From positions 1 through 64,000 of the forward strand of contig CAMFJH010000009.1 of NCBI GenBank assembly GCA_945956915.1: a DNA stretch of 64,000 nucleotides, written 5' to 3'. Shown piece by piece: positions 1 through 9,373 of the stretch (positions within the stretch are counted from its first letter, which is position 1; every line of letters starts with the position of its first letter). The stretch comes from an uncultured Francisellaceae bacterium (GTDB lineage: Bacteria > Pseudomonadota > Gammaproteobacteria > UBA6186 > Azoamicaceae). Below the pieces are notes generated by a model that saw only the letters and a list, made by a program, of their open reading frames with translations, was not told the origin of the DNA and searched no databases. Position numbers and translations under genes: made by a program.

Positions 1-35
1 AAAAAGGTAAATATAGGAAAAAAGCCGCATGACAT

Positions 36-1313
36 TTAGCGCCAGCGACTAGCTACTAATATATTGGCAATAGCTGTGATTAAAAAAAGTTCCGGTATTG
101 AAAAACCTGTATTTAATAAAAAGATAGCAACAACCGAGGCAAAAACCATAAAAATGGCATTGATGATATTATTGGCCGCAATCACTCGAGAACGATAATC
201 AGGCTCGCTGTGTTCTTGAATAAAAGCATAAAGTGGTACAATATAAAAGCCCCCAAAAATTCCGATGCATAGGATATCCATTAGAATACGCCAATGCGAT
301 GCTTGAAAAACAAACTGCATAATAGGAATAGAGGTTGAAATAGCAGAGGCCGCATGAGGATGCGCGAAATACAAATCAATTGCAAAAATACTCAGCCCTA
401 AAGAACCGATTAAAACCAGCAAGAGGCTGGATTTTATTTTTTTATGTGCCAATCGTTCACATAAAAGAGAACCAAGACCAATCCCAATGGAAAACATGGT
501 TAACAATAAAGTGGCCACATGTTCATCACCGTTTAAAATAACTTTAGTATAATTGGGTGTTTGAGTAATAAAGGTAGAGCCATATAACCAAAACCAAGAA
601 ATGCCTAAAATACCATAATATATATTTTTATTTTTTCGAATCTCCTGAATAATGCTTAAGCTTTGGCGAATGGGATTCCAGTCCAATTCTAAATTTTGGG
701 TATAGGGTTCGGCTTTAGGAATAAAAGTACTGGCCCACCAGCCTAAAATGGCTATCATACAAACCGTGCCGGCAACCCAAAAAGGACCTGTGTGGGGAAT
801 CGCAACGAATACGCCCCCTAGGATAGTACCGATTAAAATCGAAATAAAAGTGCCCATTTCAATCAAACCATTACCGCCTAATAACTCTGAAGTTTTTAAA
901 TGTTGGGGAAGTATACTGAATTTTAAAGGCCCAAAAAAGGTAGCATGTGTGCCTAATAAAAATAAACTGGTTAATAATAAATATAAATTATCAAATAAAA
1001 AACCCAGTGTGATTAAAACAGCTAAGCCAATTTCAATGAGTTTAATGATTTGAATCAGTTTGGATTTTTCCTACTTATCCGCTAGTTGACCCGCAAAAGC
1101 TGAAAATAAAAAAAAGGGAAGAATAAAAAGCGTTGCACACAAGTTGATTAAAGTATTTGGATTTAAGAATACCGGGGTTTTTTGAATGCTGCTAAAGGCA
1201 AGTAATATAATCAATGCATTTTTAAAAAAATTATCATTAAACGATCCTAAAAATTGGGTCACAAATAAAGGGGCAAAACGACGCTGCTGCAAAAGTGCAT
1301 ATTGTGAACTCAT
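36..1313 (-). pseudogene. LplT-like MFS transporter interrupted by one in-frame TAG
   Basis: Reading the minus strand from an ATG at 1313 (AGAGG about 6 nt upstream) gives an MFS N-terminus containing RRFAPLFVTQFLGSFNDN, as in the lysophospholipid transporter LplT and the transporter half of LplT-Aas fusions. After 80 codons ('GQLADK') a TAG at 1071-1073 interrupts it. The same frame then continues without another stop (EKSKLIQIIKLIEIGL...) to a TAA at 36-38, giving about 425 codons, the normal size for the family, with alternating hydrophobic helices throughout. Relatives usually have an aromatic residue after ADK, so TAT/TAC to TAG is the simplest explanation. A restart at 866 would give only a C-terminal piece. 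It is either a recent pseudogene or one sequencing error. A partner acyltransferase, if present, would lie beyond the left edge. Family assignment is good; whether it works is uncertain. Confidence 0.75.
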
Positions 1314-1350
1314 GAATACCTCTTTTGGTTAAAGCTCATCCATTTGATGG

Positions 1351-1379
1351 CTATCCTTTAATACACTAGCATAGGATAG
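1351..1379. promoter_or_regulatory. Inverted repeat between divergent genes
   Basis: CTATCCT at 1351-1357 and AGGATAG at 1373-1379 form a perfect 7-bp inverted repeat with 15 bp between the arms. It lies about 40 bp upstream of the MFS start and in the divergent gap with the ankyrin gene, a position that suits an operator. No regulator is identified, and a chance match is possible in AT-rich DNA. Confidence 0.25.
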
Positions 1380-1552
1380 TAATTTTAGATATTGGATTTA
1401 TTGAGAAGAATGTTAAATAGCTTATTGTTAAGTATGTGTAGGTTCAGCGAAAATTTTATTTTTCATTGAGTCTTGCTTTTTAAAACAAATGTATGCTAGG
1501 CTACCAACATTAATTTTAATTATTAGACTTTTGGCCTATTTGGAGTAGTTGT

Positions 1553-4500
1553 ATGAAATCCACTAAACCTCAAGCTTTAACCACAGCACTCATTAATAAA
1601 TTCTTTGAGGTTGGTGAGAAAAAAGGGTACACAGAAGCTTTAGAATTAATGCCTTCTCTTTCAGAGACAAATGTAAGTACACCTTCAGAAAGTAATGGAA
1701 AAATAATTCTTTTTTTTGCAGCTCGCCTGGGTTATGCAAAAGCGATACGTTTTTTAGGTAATCAAGGTGTGCGAGCATCAAGTACATCGATTGCTCACCC
1801 TTGTATATTGCAGCTCAAAATGGGCATTCAGAGGCAATAGATGAATTATTAAAATTAGGAGCAGAGGTTAATGTAGGATTACAGAACAAGCAAACTCCAC
1901 TTATGGTTGCTTTGATTGCTTTGAAGAATTCAGAAGTCGAGCAGCAACTCAAAGTCATGCAACAACTCATCAATGCTAAAGCAAATGTTAATACACAAAG
2001 GAATGATGGTGATACTGCACTTAGCATTGCTGTTACGGAAGGAAAGTTAAAGGCAGTAAAAATACTATTAGCAAATGGAGCTGATGCAAAAATACAAGTG
2101 AGGGGAACCTCAATGATTTCTTTCGCGGCTGAGGAAGGATATGCAGATATCATTCGGGAATTGGCAGCAGCAGGTGCAGATATGCACGGCTACAATTCAC
2201 AAGGGGCTACACCCAGCTACATGGCTGCATACTTTGGACATGCCGATGCCCTAAGAGTTCTTCATGAACTTGGGGCTGATATCTCAAAAATCAATGCCCA
2301 AATGGCTGAGATTCCGCTTTACGCTGCTGCTCGGAAAGGTTTTCTACGAACGGTTGAAGTGATTTTAGAGTTAAAGACGGTTGGGCTAGAGACCCTAGAC
2401 CATGCTATCCGTATGGCTACACAATACCCTAAAGTTTTAAAAGCGCTTAGAAAATATAAGAAGGATACTTATGCTGAGCAACTAAGCTCTATGACTATTC
2501 TGCCAGTTGAAGCTTCTGTGACATCTTTACCTTCTGAGAAAAAAGAAAAAACTAAAAATAAAAATAGTATTCCAAAATATGAGGTGGTTGATCTTAGAAA
2601 GATCTTTTTAGATACTGTATGTCATTATCAAACTATGTTAACACTCATGAAAAAAGAGCTTGAGGGTTTCAAAACAAAAAGCGCAGTATTGAAATTCGAG
2701 ATTTTTAATAAAATAGAAGAGACTGTCGCAACTTTAAGCAAAACGCTTGAAGGTGGTAAAAATAATGAACGATTATCACATGTTTCTTCACATCTAAAAA
2801 CATTGAATGAAACGATTGACTTGCATAATAAACTTCAAAATGATACTGTGATCTTGCCTACGATAGACAACTTTTCGATGGTATGCGAGTTTCTACAAAA
2901 TCAAAGGGTTTTAGAAGAGAATAAAATCTCTGCAGAAATGCTTGAAAAATGTATAAAAATAAAGGAAGCTTTGAAAGGTCAAGTCACGGAGTTGAAAAAT
3001 GAAACCTTGAGTCATTCATTAGAAGAGTTAAAGCAAATATTTAAAGAGATTTTAGAGCAATATAAAGAAATTTCAAAACACTTTCAAGATTTAAAAAAGT
3101 TAAATGAGAATCTTGATGCGCGTGTTACAACTATTAAGAGTTTTAGAGTGCTTCGTGAGGATGTTATACCTTCTAAAAGATCACTGCGTAACAAAAAACC
3201 GCCTTTGAGTGCTGGTGAATCTAAAAAAATTGAAGAAGATCTGAAGTTAATAAATGAAACGTTGGGTTTAAAAATTCACGTTTCTAAAGTTGAGCCAGCA
3301 CCAGAGTCTCAACTCAAATCCCCTACCTCTTCGAAGTCTGACTACTTAAGCGAATATAAACATTCGCCAACCCCTGCTGCAATGACTGTTCTGCCTACCC
3401 CGACTATTAGCAGCGAATCCCCCAAGCCACAAATTAAAATTAAAAAATTACCCCTGGAAGAACGAAAAAGACTTTTAAAGTTATTCGCAGAAGAAGCAGC
3501 GCAAAAACACCAACAAAAATTAAATCAAGAAAAAATAATACAAGAAGCATTGAAAAAAGAAGCTTTAGGTATCAAGCGAGAAATAAAGACAAGTCAAGAA
3601 TCTCCTAAACATAGCGAACACAGTGTAGCTTTAAGATTACAATTAGAACAACTAGACAGCATTGTGAAGCACTTAAAGGTGAGTAGACCTACTGAAACCT
3701 TGTCTATTTCGAAGAGTTTCTTTGGACTGTACGGCAGCCTTTGCAAAGTCAATGAGCTGATATATTTAGAGCACAAAGATTCTGCAATTCGCAGGGTTGC
3801 TCGCTGTGTTAGAAATGCTATTTATAAACGATATGAAATATTGCTAGAACAATCAGATCAGCGTTTTGAAGCTTTGTTAAAGATGGCAGAGAGTTGGCAT
3901 ACCTTTATACAAAAAATTGAAATCGGTTATTTTACAAACGCAGCAGCCGTTGTAAAGGCTGTTCCTTCGGACTTTTTTGCAAAAGTCTACGACTTAGGAG
4001 AAGCGTTATATCAAAAGGAAAACAATCCTCCCGCAGAATTAGAGATTTTATCATGTGTTCAAGCCATTGAATACATGACATGCTATTGGAAAATGCGCAA
4101 AGAAGAACTTAAATGTATTAGTGAAGAAGAGATCTTAAATCTTGCCGCAGACAAATTTTGTTGGGGAATTATTGGCTCTGTCATGCGTAAATTACAAAAA
4201 GCTGTCAGTGCTGGAATAGAAGACTCAATAGAGGCATTTAGCTATACTTTGAATCTCTTAGTACCCAATTGTCTTTCTGAGCCTAATCTAAGCCTAAAAA
4301 TATTGGCTAAAGCCCTTATAGAAAAAGGAAATGCATTTAGGCATGAATGGGCAATTTTGAAAAATAACTCAGAACTACCCTATATTTTGATGAATCCTTC
4401 AATATCTGAATCATCTGAACAAACTTTAAGTGATAAAATATCAGATTATTTATTGAACATAGAAACAGAAATATCGAACAATCGTGAACAGAAAAGTGAA

Positions 4501-4747
4501 ATGGACGTATCTAAAGAAGCAGCTCCAAAGCCTTTTCAGATTAGCACTTTTTCTTTCCCCCCAAGCCTGTGCTTTTGTTCCTAAAGGATTAGAAATAACG
4601 GTTGAACCGCTTAGTGAAGCTCAACCCCTAAGTGCTAAGGTAAAAGATTATTTGTTGAGCATAGAAGCAACAATACCCTCTAATCCCACAAAAAAAAGGC
4701 TATCCATAAAGTTACCTGGCAAAATTCGATTCTGGCTTGAAATATAA
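1553..4747 (+). pseudogene. Ankyrin-repeat/coiled-coil protein broken by two frameshifts
   Basis: Three overlapping frames make one protein of about 1,060 residues. Frame one (1553-1840, ATG at 1553) ends in an ankyrin-like segment (FFAARLGYAKAIRFLGNQG). The repeat series resumes in another frame just before 1801 as SPLYIAAQNGHSEAIDELLK, so a frameshift lies at about 1770-1795. The second frame (to 4584) has further ankyrin repeats to about 2400 (for example GDTALSIAVTEGKLKAVKIL), then a long charged, coiled-coil-rich region. A second shift at the C6 run near 4556-4561 moves the reading to a third frame that ends at 4747. That C-terminal piece repeats a motif: SDKISDYLLNIETEISNN just before the shift and SAKVKDYLLSIEATIPSN after it, which supports a single original gene. 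Ankyrin/coiled-coil proteins of this sort are commonly secreted effectors in Legionellales, but no secretion signal is recognised here. Sequencing error at the C6 run cannot be excluded. Confidence 0.7.
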
Positions 4748-4782
4748 GCAAAGAATTGATTGTTTTGAAAAATTATGGATGT

Positions 4783-4810
4783 TTGCAAATGATTAAAACT
4801 ATGCTATAGT
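4783..4810 (+). promoter_or_regulatory. Extended -10 promoter of the Trp-leader/ABC importer operon
   Basis: TTGCAA at 4783-4788, a 16-bp spacer and TATAGT at 4805-4810, with TG one base before the -10 (4802-4803), form a good extended -10 promoter. Transcription would start near 4816-4818, only a few bases before the ATG of the leader peptide at 4820, so the leader mRNA may be nearly leaderless. Confidence 0.6.
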
Positions 4811-4819
4811 TCAAATACT

Positions 4820-4891
4820 ATGAAAATTGAAAAAACGCATACAATTGTACTTTCAAAAGCCTATTCCCCTTGGCGCCGTTGGCGCATCTAA
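4820..4891 (+). CDS. Trp-codon-containing leader peptide (candidate attenuator)
   Basis: This is a 23-codon ORF from ATG to TAA, too short for normal gene calling, ending in SPWRRWRI. The two tryptophan codons fall in a TGGCGCCGTTGGCGC direct repeat at 4871-4885, close to the stop, which is the usual design of tryptophan attenuator leader peptides in gammaproteobacteria. It is 68 nt upstream of a TrpX-like binding-protein gene. There is no Shine-Dalgarno sequence because the ATG is a few bases from the predicted transcription start; a leaderless trp leader is known in Sinorhizobium. An in-frame stop lies upstream (4790-4792), so the ORF cannot be longer. The three Arg codons mean arginine sensing is a less likely alternative. 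Confidence 0.6.
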   Translation: MKIEKTHTIVLSKAYSPWRRWRI

Positions 4892-4917
4892 GATTATCCC
4901 TAATTCTACTCTTTTTT
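4873..4917 (+). promoter_or_regulatory. Possible attenuator structures after the Trp codons
   Basis: GCGCC (4873-4877) pairs perfectly with GGCGC (4881-4885) around a GTT loop, overlapping the Trp codons. A weak AT-rich stem (AGATTA at 4891-4896 with TAATTCT at 4901-4907) follows, then a T6 run at 4912-4917. This has the order pause hairpin, weak terminator-like hairpin, U-tract, but the second stem is short and has a bulge, so termination is not assured. Confidence 0.3.
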
Positions 4918-4959
4918 ATATGTACTTTAAGATTTAGGCTATAAGCCCTAGGAGTTGTT

Positions 4960-5955
4960 ATGTTTAAAAATAAATTTAATCTTTTAATAGGCCTGATTAT
5001 TATTGGATTCGCGATCTTGGGTATTTATGAATATGCAAATAAGCAAAGACCTAAGCAGGATAAAAAAACACCTACAGTGGGCATTATTTTGCCGATGGAC
5101 CATGTAGCCTTAAGAGAAATCGTAGAGGGCTTAAAACAAAGCTTGTCACAAGACCTTTCCTATCCTGTTACTATTAAAGTACAAAATGCACAAGGCGATC
5201 TCAATTTGCAGCACAGTATTATTCAGCAGTTAATCAATGAAAAAGTCGATGTGTTAATACCCGTAGGGACAGCTGCCACACAGATGACTATTTCTATGGC
5301 CCATAACCAGCCTATAGTGAGTTTAGCGGCTTTGTATACAGAACAAGATAAAGAAACCGATAAAAAATCCAATATTACCCGTGTCTTAGATGAAATTGGC
5401 CCTGAAAAACCTTTAAATTTAATGAAAGAAACCTTTTCAGGTCTTAAAAAAATAAGCCTAATCTATAGTAATACTGAAAAAGTGTTCCCTGATGTAGAAA
5501 CCTTAACGGCTTATGCACTTTCAAAAGGCATACAGCTGCAGAAAATTATGATACAGTCTTTACCAGATTTGTATACGGTCTCTCACAGAATAGATGAAGA
5601 TTCTGGAGTGATTTTTATTTTAAAAGATCATTTAATCGTCAGCGGGATTCAAACAGTGGTACAGCAAGCACAAAAACGAAAAATACCTGTTGTGAGTTGT
5701 GATGAAGGCAGTGTACAAGAAGGTGCTGCTTTTTCTTTGGGGGTTAAAGAAAAATCGATTGGTATCGCCGGAGGGGAAGTCGTGGCTAAAGTATTAAATG
5801 GCACGCCAGCCAGAGATATACTGGTAAGTGAAATAACAAAATTGTCTGTTTTTTATAATCCACAAGCTTGTGAAGCTCAAGGGGTGGATCTTATGCGTTT
5901 AAAACAGGTGGCAAACGATCATCAATACGAGTTAGTGAACAGTGGAACTCTTTAA
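4960..5955 (+). CDS. TrpX-like ABC transporter substrate-binding protein
   Basis: The protein has 331 residues: an N-terminal hydrophobic segment (about residues 7-25, LLIGLIIIGFAILGIYEYAN) without a lipobox cysteine, then a two-lobed periplasmic binding-protein fold of the ABC_sub_bind family (COG2984), with typical segments such as VGIILPMDHVALREIVEGL, NEKVDVLIPVGTAATQ and KIPVVSCDEGSVQEGA. The family includes TrpX, the binding component of the streptococcal tryptophan importer, and other binders of amino acids or hydrophobic ligands. It is first in a three-gene operon with a permease (14-nt overlap) and an ATPase. The upstream Trp-codon leader supports tryptophan or another aromatic compound as ligand, but that is an inference. 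The ATG at 4960 has AGGAG 5-9 nt upstream. Confidence 0.85.
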   Translation: MFKNKFNLLIGLIIIGFAILGIYEYANKQRPKQDKKTPTVGIILPMDHVALREIVEGLKQSLSQDLSYPVTIKVQNAQGDLNLQHSIIQQLINEKVDVLIPVGTAATQMTISMAHNQPIVSLAALYTEQDKETDKKSNITRVLDEIGPEKPLNLMKETFSGLKKISLIYSNTEKVFPDVETLTAYALSKGIQLQKIMIQSLPDLYTVSHRIDEDSGVIFILKDHLIVSGIQTVVQQAQKRKIPVVSCDEGSVQEGAAFSLGVKEKSIGIAGGEVVAKVLNGTPARDILVSEITKLSVFYNPQACEAQGVDLMRLKQVANDHQYELVNSGTL

Positions 5956-6751
5956 AACGATTCTAGAACAAAGTTTATTATTTTTTCCCTTCTCCCTAGG
6001 GATTTATCTTAGCTTTTGTATTTTAAGAACAACGGATATGACCACCGAGGGTAGTTTTGTCTTGGGTGCTGGTGTTTTTGCACGCATGGCTGCCTTTAAT
6101 CCTTTCTTAGGATTGACGATGGCCATGGGTGCCGGTGCCTTGGCAGGCTTAGGGGTGAGTCGCATTCAGGCACATGAAAAAATAAATTCCTTAATGGCGG
6201 GTATTATTGGTTTATTTATTTTGTACAGTGTTAATTTTCAGGTGATGGGCAGACCTAATATCAGTTTGGTATCGATTAGCAAAATAGCACCGACTTACGT
6301 CTTGGCTTTGATTATTGGCATAACATTGATGGTCGGTTTATTAATGTTATCCAGGGTAGGCTTATTATTAAGGGCTTTTGGAAGCAATCAAGCCTTGCTA
6401 GGCGTTCTGGGTAAAAATGTAGAGGGCTATCGGATCTTAGGCTTGTCTTTAAGCAATGCTTTAGCAGCTTTGTGTGGTGCCTTAACAGCACAGGTGAATG
6501 GTTATGCAGATTTGGGCATGGGGTTTGGAATGACCTTAACGGGAATCAGTGCGGTTGTGATTGGACAGCAATTAATGCGGCGATTTTTTAATCTGCCATT
6601 ATTTAATATTGTGATTGAAATTTTTTCTTGTTTTTTAGGCGTTATCATTTATTTTGTAGCGATTAATCTATTGTTATCGTATGGGGTTGATCCTATTTAT
6701 TTAAAATGCGTATTGGGTTTGGTTTTGATTTTCTTATTGAGGGGGCGATAG
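5942..6751 (+). CDS. TrpY-like ABC transporter permease
   Basis: A 269-residue inner-membrane permease of the COG4120/BPD_transp_2 type with about eight hydrophobic helices. It has the family start (SFCILRTTDMTTEGSF, as in permeases that begin 'lr..DlT.eGsf') and a glycine-rich central helix (MAMGAGALAGLGVSR). It begins with GTG at 5942, overlapping the last 14 nt of the binding-protein gene, so the two are translationally coupled. Four bases separate its stop from the ATPase start. It would form the channel of the TrpXYZ-like importer. Confidence 0.85.
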   Translation: MELFKTILEQSLLFFPFSLGIYLSFCILRTTDMTTEGSFVLGAGVFARMAAFNPFLGLTMAMGAGALAGLGVSRIQAHEKINSLMAGIIGLFILYSVNFQVMGRPNISLVSISKIAPTYVLALIIGITLMVGLLMLSRVGLLLRAFGSNQALLGVLGKNVEGYRILGLSLSNALAALCGALTAQVNGYADLGMGFGMTLTGISAVVIGQQLMRRFFNLPLFNIVIEIFSCFLGVIIYFVAINLLLSYGVDPIYLKCVLGLVLIFLLRGR

Positions 6752-6754
6752 CTA

Positions 6755-7513
6755 ATGAGCATACAAGAATCGCCTAAGAAACCCTTACTTGTGCTAGACA
6801 ATGTTTCGCTTAAGCCCAAAGATATGGAACGTGTCATTATACAGAATTTAAATTTTAGTTTGTACGAAGGGGATTGCGTTATTTTGTTAGGCGGTAATGG
6901 CTCAGGTAAAAGTTCATTGATTAAATTGATGAATAATACCACAAGCCCCACCCAAGGTACGATAAAATGGCTGGATGGTTGCAGCACGGCACAAAATCGG
7001 CCTAAGGATATTATTACTTTAACCCAAGACATGTCGCATTCATTATTCTATGATTTAACAGTCTTTGAGAATTGTTTACTATGGGGTTTAAAAGATAAGC
7101 CCTTAAGTTTAAAAATTCGTACTCATGATGAACGCCTATATTATGCAGAGTATTTGAAGGGTTATCATCCTAATTTGGCTTTAAAATTGGACAATGTTTT
7201 GCGTACTTTATCCGGAGGAGAGAAGCAAGCTTTATTATTGGCTTTGTGTTTAGCTGCCAAGCCCAAGATATTGTTTTTAGATGAGCATACCAGTGCGCTT
7301 GATCCCGTACAATCGGAGCAAATGATGCAATTGACCTTTGAGGCCTTGCAAACCCATAGGATTACCAGTGTGATAATTACGCATAATTTAAATCATGCTC
7401 TAGAATTTGGTAATCGTTTGATTGCGCTGAAGGATGGCGCGATTGTATTTAAGGCAGACACCTTAGAAAAAGAAAAATTACAAAGACATGAACTCGTGCG
7501 TTTTTGTTTTTAG
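6755..7513 (+). CDS. TrpZ-like ABC transporter ATP-binding protein
   Basis: A 252-residue ABC ATPase (COG1101 type) that powers the preceding permease. Visible motifs are Walker A (LGGNGSGKSSL, about residues 46-56), Q-loop region (ITLTQDMSHSLF), signature (LSGGEKQALLLAL), Walker B (ILFLDEHTSALDP) and the switch histidine (VIITHNLNHAL). Start ATG at 6755. It is the last gene of the operon; the convergent Fic gene ends 19 bp downstream. Confidence 0.9.
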   Translation: MSIQESPKKPLLVLDNVSLKPKDMERVIIQNLNFSLYEGDCVILLGGNGSGKSSLIKLMNNTTSPTQGTIKWLDGCSTAQNRPKDIITLTQDMSHSLFYDLTVFENCLLWGLKDKPLSLKIRTHDERLYYAEYLKGYHPNLALKLDNVLRTLSGGEKQALLLALCLAAKPKILFLDEHTSALDPVQSEQMMQLTFEALQTHRITSVIITHNLNHALEFGNRLIALKDGAIVFKADTLEKEKLQRHELVRFCF

Positions 7514-7531
7514 GGAGGAACTTTAAGAAAA

Positions 7532-9046
7532 TCATGTTTCTCCTTTTTTATTAAACATATGTAATTTGACAATAGAAAGTAGTTGATTGATTTCATCATC
7601 GCTAAGTTTATCAAAATATTTAATGCGTTTTTGGTTGCCTAATTCACCATGATTTTGCATGACTAATTTGATAAATAAATCAATCAGTTTGTCAGGTATA
7701 TCTACAATGTCTTGAATTTCACGTTTTGTTTCGTCGTAGTTAATTAAAAATTTAATTTCATTCTCAAAGTGTGTATGTATTGTAGTATTAATACATCCAA
7801 ATAGGTATTCAGCCATTTTTGTATAATCAATATATTTATAGTAATTATGTGTGAATTGCTCAACAGTTAAGACGCCGTCTTCAGACAATTGATAATTAAT
7901 TATTGAATTCATAAGAGGTTTTGAGAAAGTTTCCAACAAGGTATCATATTGAAAAATATTTTGCAGCATCACGGCGGAAATGGGAAATATAATTCCAGCA
8001 GGTGTGAAGTTTTGTTTGCTTAAAATATAATGTATTAAAAATCTATGGATTCTACCATTGCCATCTTCAAATGGATGAATAAATACAAAGCCGAAAGAGA
8101 TCATGGCTGCGATTAGCACGGGGTGGAATTGGCATTTTTCTAGCATTTTTAAAGCTTGCAATAATCCTTTCATTAAACTTTCTACGTTTTCAGGTTTTGG
8201 AGAAATATAATGAATCTTTTGTAAGTATTGATTAATATTTTCACCAACGTAATTTTGATTTTCACGATAATTGTTATCTTTAAACCTTGGGTCAACAATG
8301 ATGTTTTGTAATTCTATAAGTCGTTCTTTGGAAAGTTCTGCAATACTTGAAGCCTGTTTTAACAAATCAATAAATTTATTCATGCGTGTTTGACTGGGTT
8401 TTTCTCGTTCTATTTCATAGGATGACAAAGTTTCTTTAGTATATAAATAATGACTTGCCCTAGAAATAACGTGTGGATCATATCGCTCTACTAATGTTTT
8501 TGCTTTTAAATCGTACTGCATATTTATTTGTTCAACAAGAACCTGAGAGCGACGCACTATAGGACAAAAATCTCTATTGCCTAATAAATTATTATTGATA
8601 CGATGTCTTGTGCTGCGAATTCCGGTGGAGACAAAATAACGCTCTGAATCTAAAATGTCAATGTATTTGAGCCTGTCAGCATCAGATATTTCTAATTTTT
8701 TTTCTGTTAAAAATTCGTATAAAAACCAGAGGATGCGGCGATATTTACTTGTCGGATGCTCTACAATCGCAGCTTTCACTTCTTCTATCTCTAATTTTTC
8801 AAAAACTGCTAATAAAATTTCAAGATTGATCCCATCATATTTGAATGCAAATTCAAGCTGTTCAATTGGGTTTTGAGGGTTTTTAAGAGCATAACTTTTT
8901 GGATAAACATGTGTTTCTTGAGAGACATTATCAATGCGCGTATAGCGTTGATTGTTTAAAGAAATATAAGACTGACGATAATGGGGCATTACACTTAAAT
9001 TGAATTGTTCAATGATGGCACTATATCCAATAGAATGGTAGCTCAC
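7532..9046 (-). CDS. Fic-domain protein (predicted AMPylase/nucleotidyltransferase)
   Basis: 504 residues with an intact catalytic Fic motif, HPFEDGNGRIHR (His324), of the form HPFxDGNGRxxR. The motif binds ATP (or another nucleotide donor) and the His acts as base in transfer of AMP to a Ser/Thr/Tyr hydroxyl. About 110 residues upstream (around 207-214) lies SSYEIEREKP, which matches the position of the N-terminal inhibitory helix of class II Fic proteins (S/T-x-x-x-E-G/N), except that the Gly/Asn is Arg; auto-inhibition may be altered. The N-terminal 190 residues and C-terminal 120 residues are helical and not recognised. It is monocistronic on the minus strand with an operator-like repeat cluster upstream. 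Fic proteins in Legionellales can be effectors or housekeeping regulators; nothing here decides between them. Confidence 0.85.
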   Translation of the reverse strand: MSYHSIGYSAIIEQFNLSVMPHYRQSYISLNNQRYTRIDNVSQETHVYPKSYALKNPQNPIEQLEFAFKYDGINLEILLAVFEKLEIEEVKAAIVEHPTSKYRRILWFLYEFLTEKKLEISDADRLKYIDILDSERYFVSTGIRSTRHRINNNLLGNRDFCPIVRRSQVLVEQINMQYDLKAKTLVERYDPHVISRASHYLYTKETLSSYEIEREKPSQTRMNKFIDLLKQASSIAELSKERLIELQNIIVDPRFKDNNYRENQNYVGENINQYLQKIHYISPKPENVESLMKGLLQALKMLEKCQFHPVLIAAMISFGFVFIHPFEDGNGRIHRFLIHYILSKQNFTPAGIIFPISAVMLQNIFQYDTLLETFSKPLMNSIINYQLSEDGVLTVEQFTHNYYKYIDYTKMAEYLFGCINTTIHTHFENEIKFLINYDETKREIQDIVDIPDKLIDLFIKLVMQNHGELGNQKRIKYFDKLSDDEINQLLSIVKLHMFNKKGET

Positions 9047-9069
9047 TTACATATTTCCTTAAAGCTTAA

Positions 9070-9183
9070 AAACGTTTGCAAATGTTAAAAAACATTCGCA
9101 AAATAACATGTCTGCAAATAAATGTTAGCGCTTTAGCATTAAAATGTCAAAAAATGTTTACAGCTGTTAGAAAACGTTCGTAA
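9070..9183. promoter_or_regulatory. Repeated operator-like sites upstream of the Fic gene
   Basis: The 327-bp gap 9047-9373 holds the Fic promoter region and no gene I can see. Within it are variants of AACRTTYGYAAA: AACGTTTGCAAATGTT at 9070-9085 (a palindrome with one mismatched pair), AACATTCGCAAA at 9090-9101 and AACGTTCGTAAA at 9172-9183, with looser forms between (TCTGCAAATAAATGTT around 9110-9125, AATGTTTACA around 9152-9161). Clustered imperfect palindromes within 140 bp of a start codon suggest cooperative binding of a repressor. The regulator is not identified. Confidence 0.45.
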
Positions 9184-9373
9184 AACAGTACTTTTGCACC
9201 AAAGTTATAGCGTGTTCACCTAAGACATATTTGTTGGAATGTTAACCAACAAAATAGAGCGATTATAAGCTGAGTAATAAATTGTTTTTTGGAAGAGGAT
9301 AGCAGTTTTGCACCTTGCTGTGAAACAGCTGAAGGGGGGCATGTAATCTAGCATTTTTTATAATTTACTTGGT

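Noticed and set aside
1071-1073. Stop-codon recoding (TAG as sense)
   Set aside because: TAG ends several other genes in the window, for example the APC permease and nuoJ, so a general reassignment is not supported.
7513-7560. Terminator between the ABC operon and the Fic gene
   Set aside because: The only stem (AGAAA with TTTCT) is too short and AT-rich to call, and it overlaps the Fic stop.
9047-9373. Toxin-antitoxin pair involving the Fic gene
   Set aside because: No small partner ORF is found on either side within 300 bp; the adjacent gene is 517 codons and separated by the operator region.
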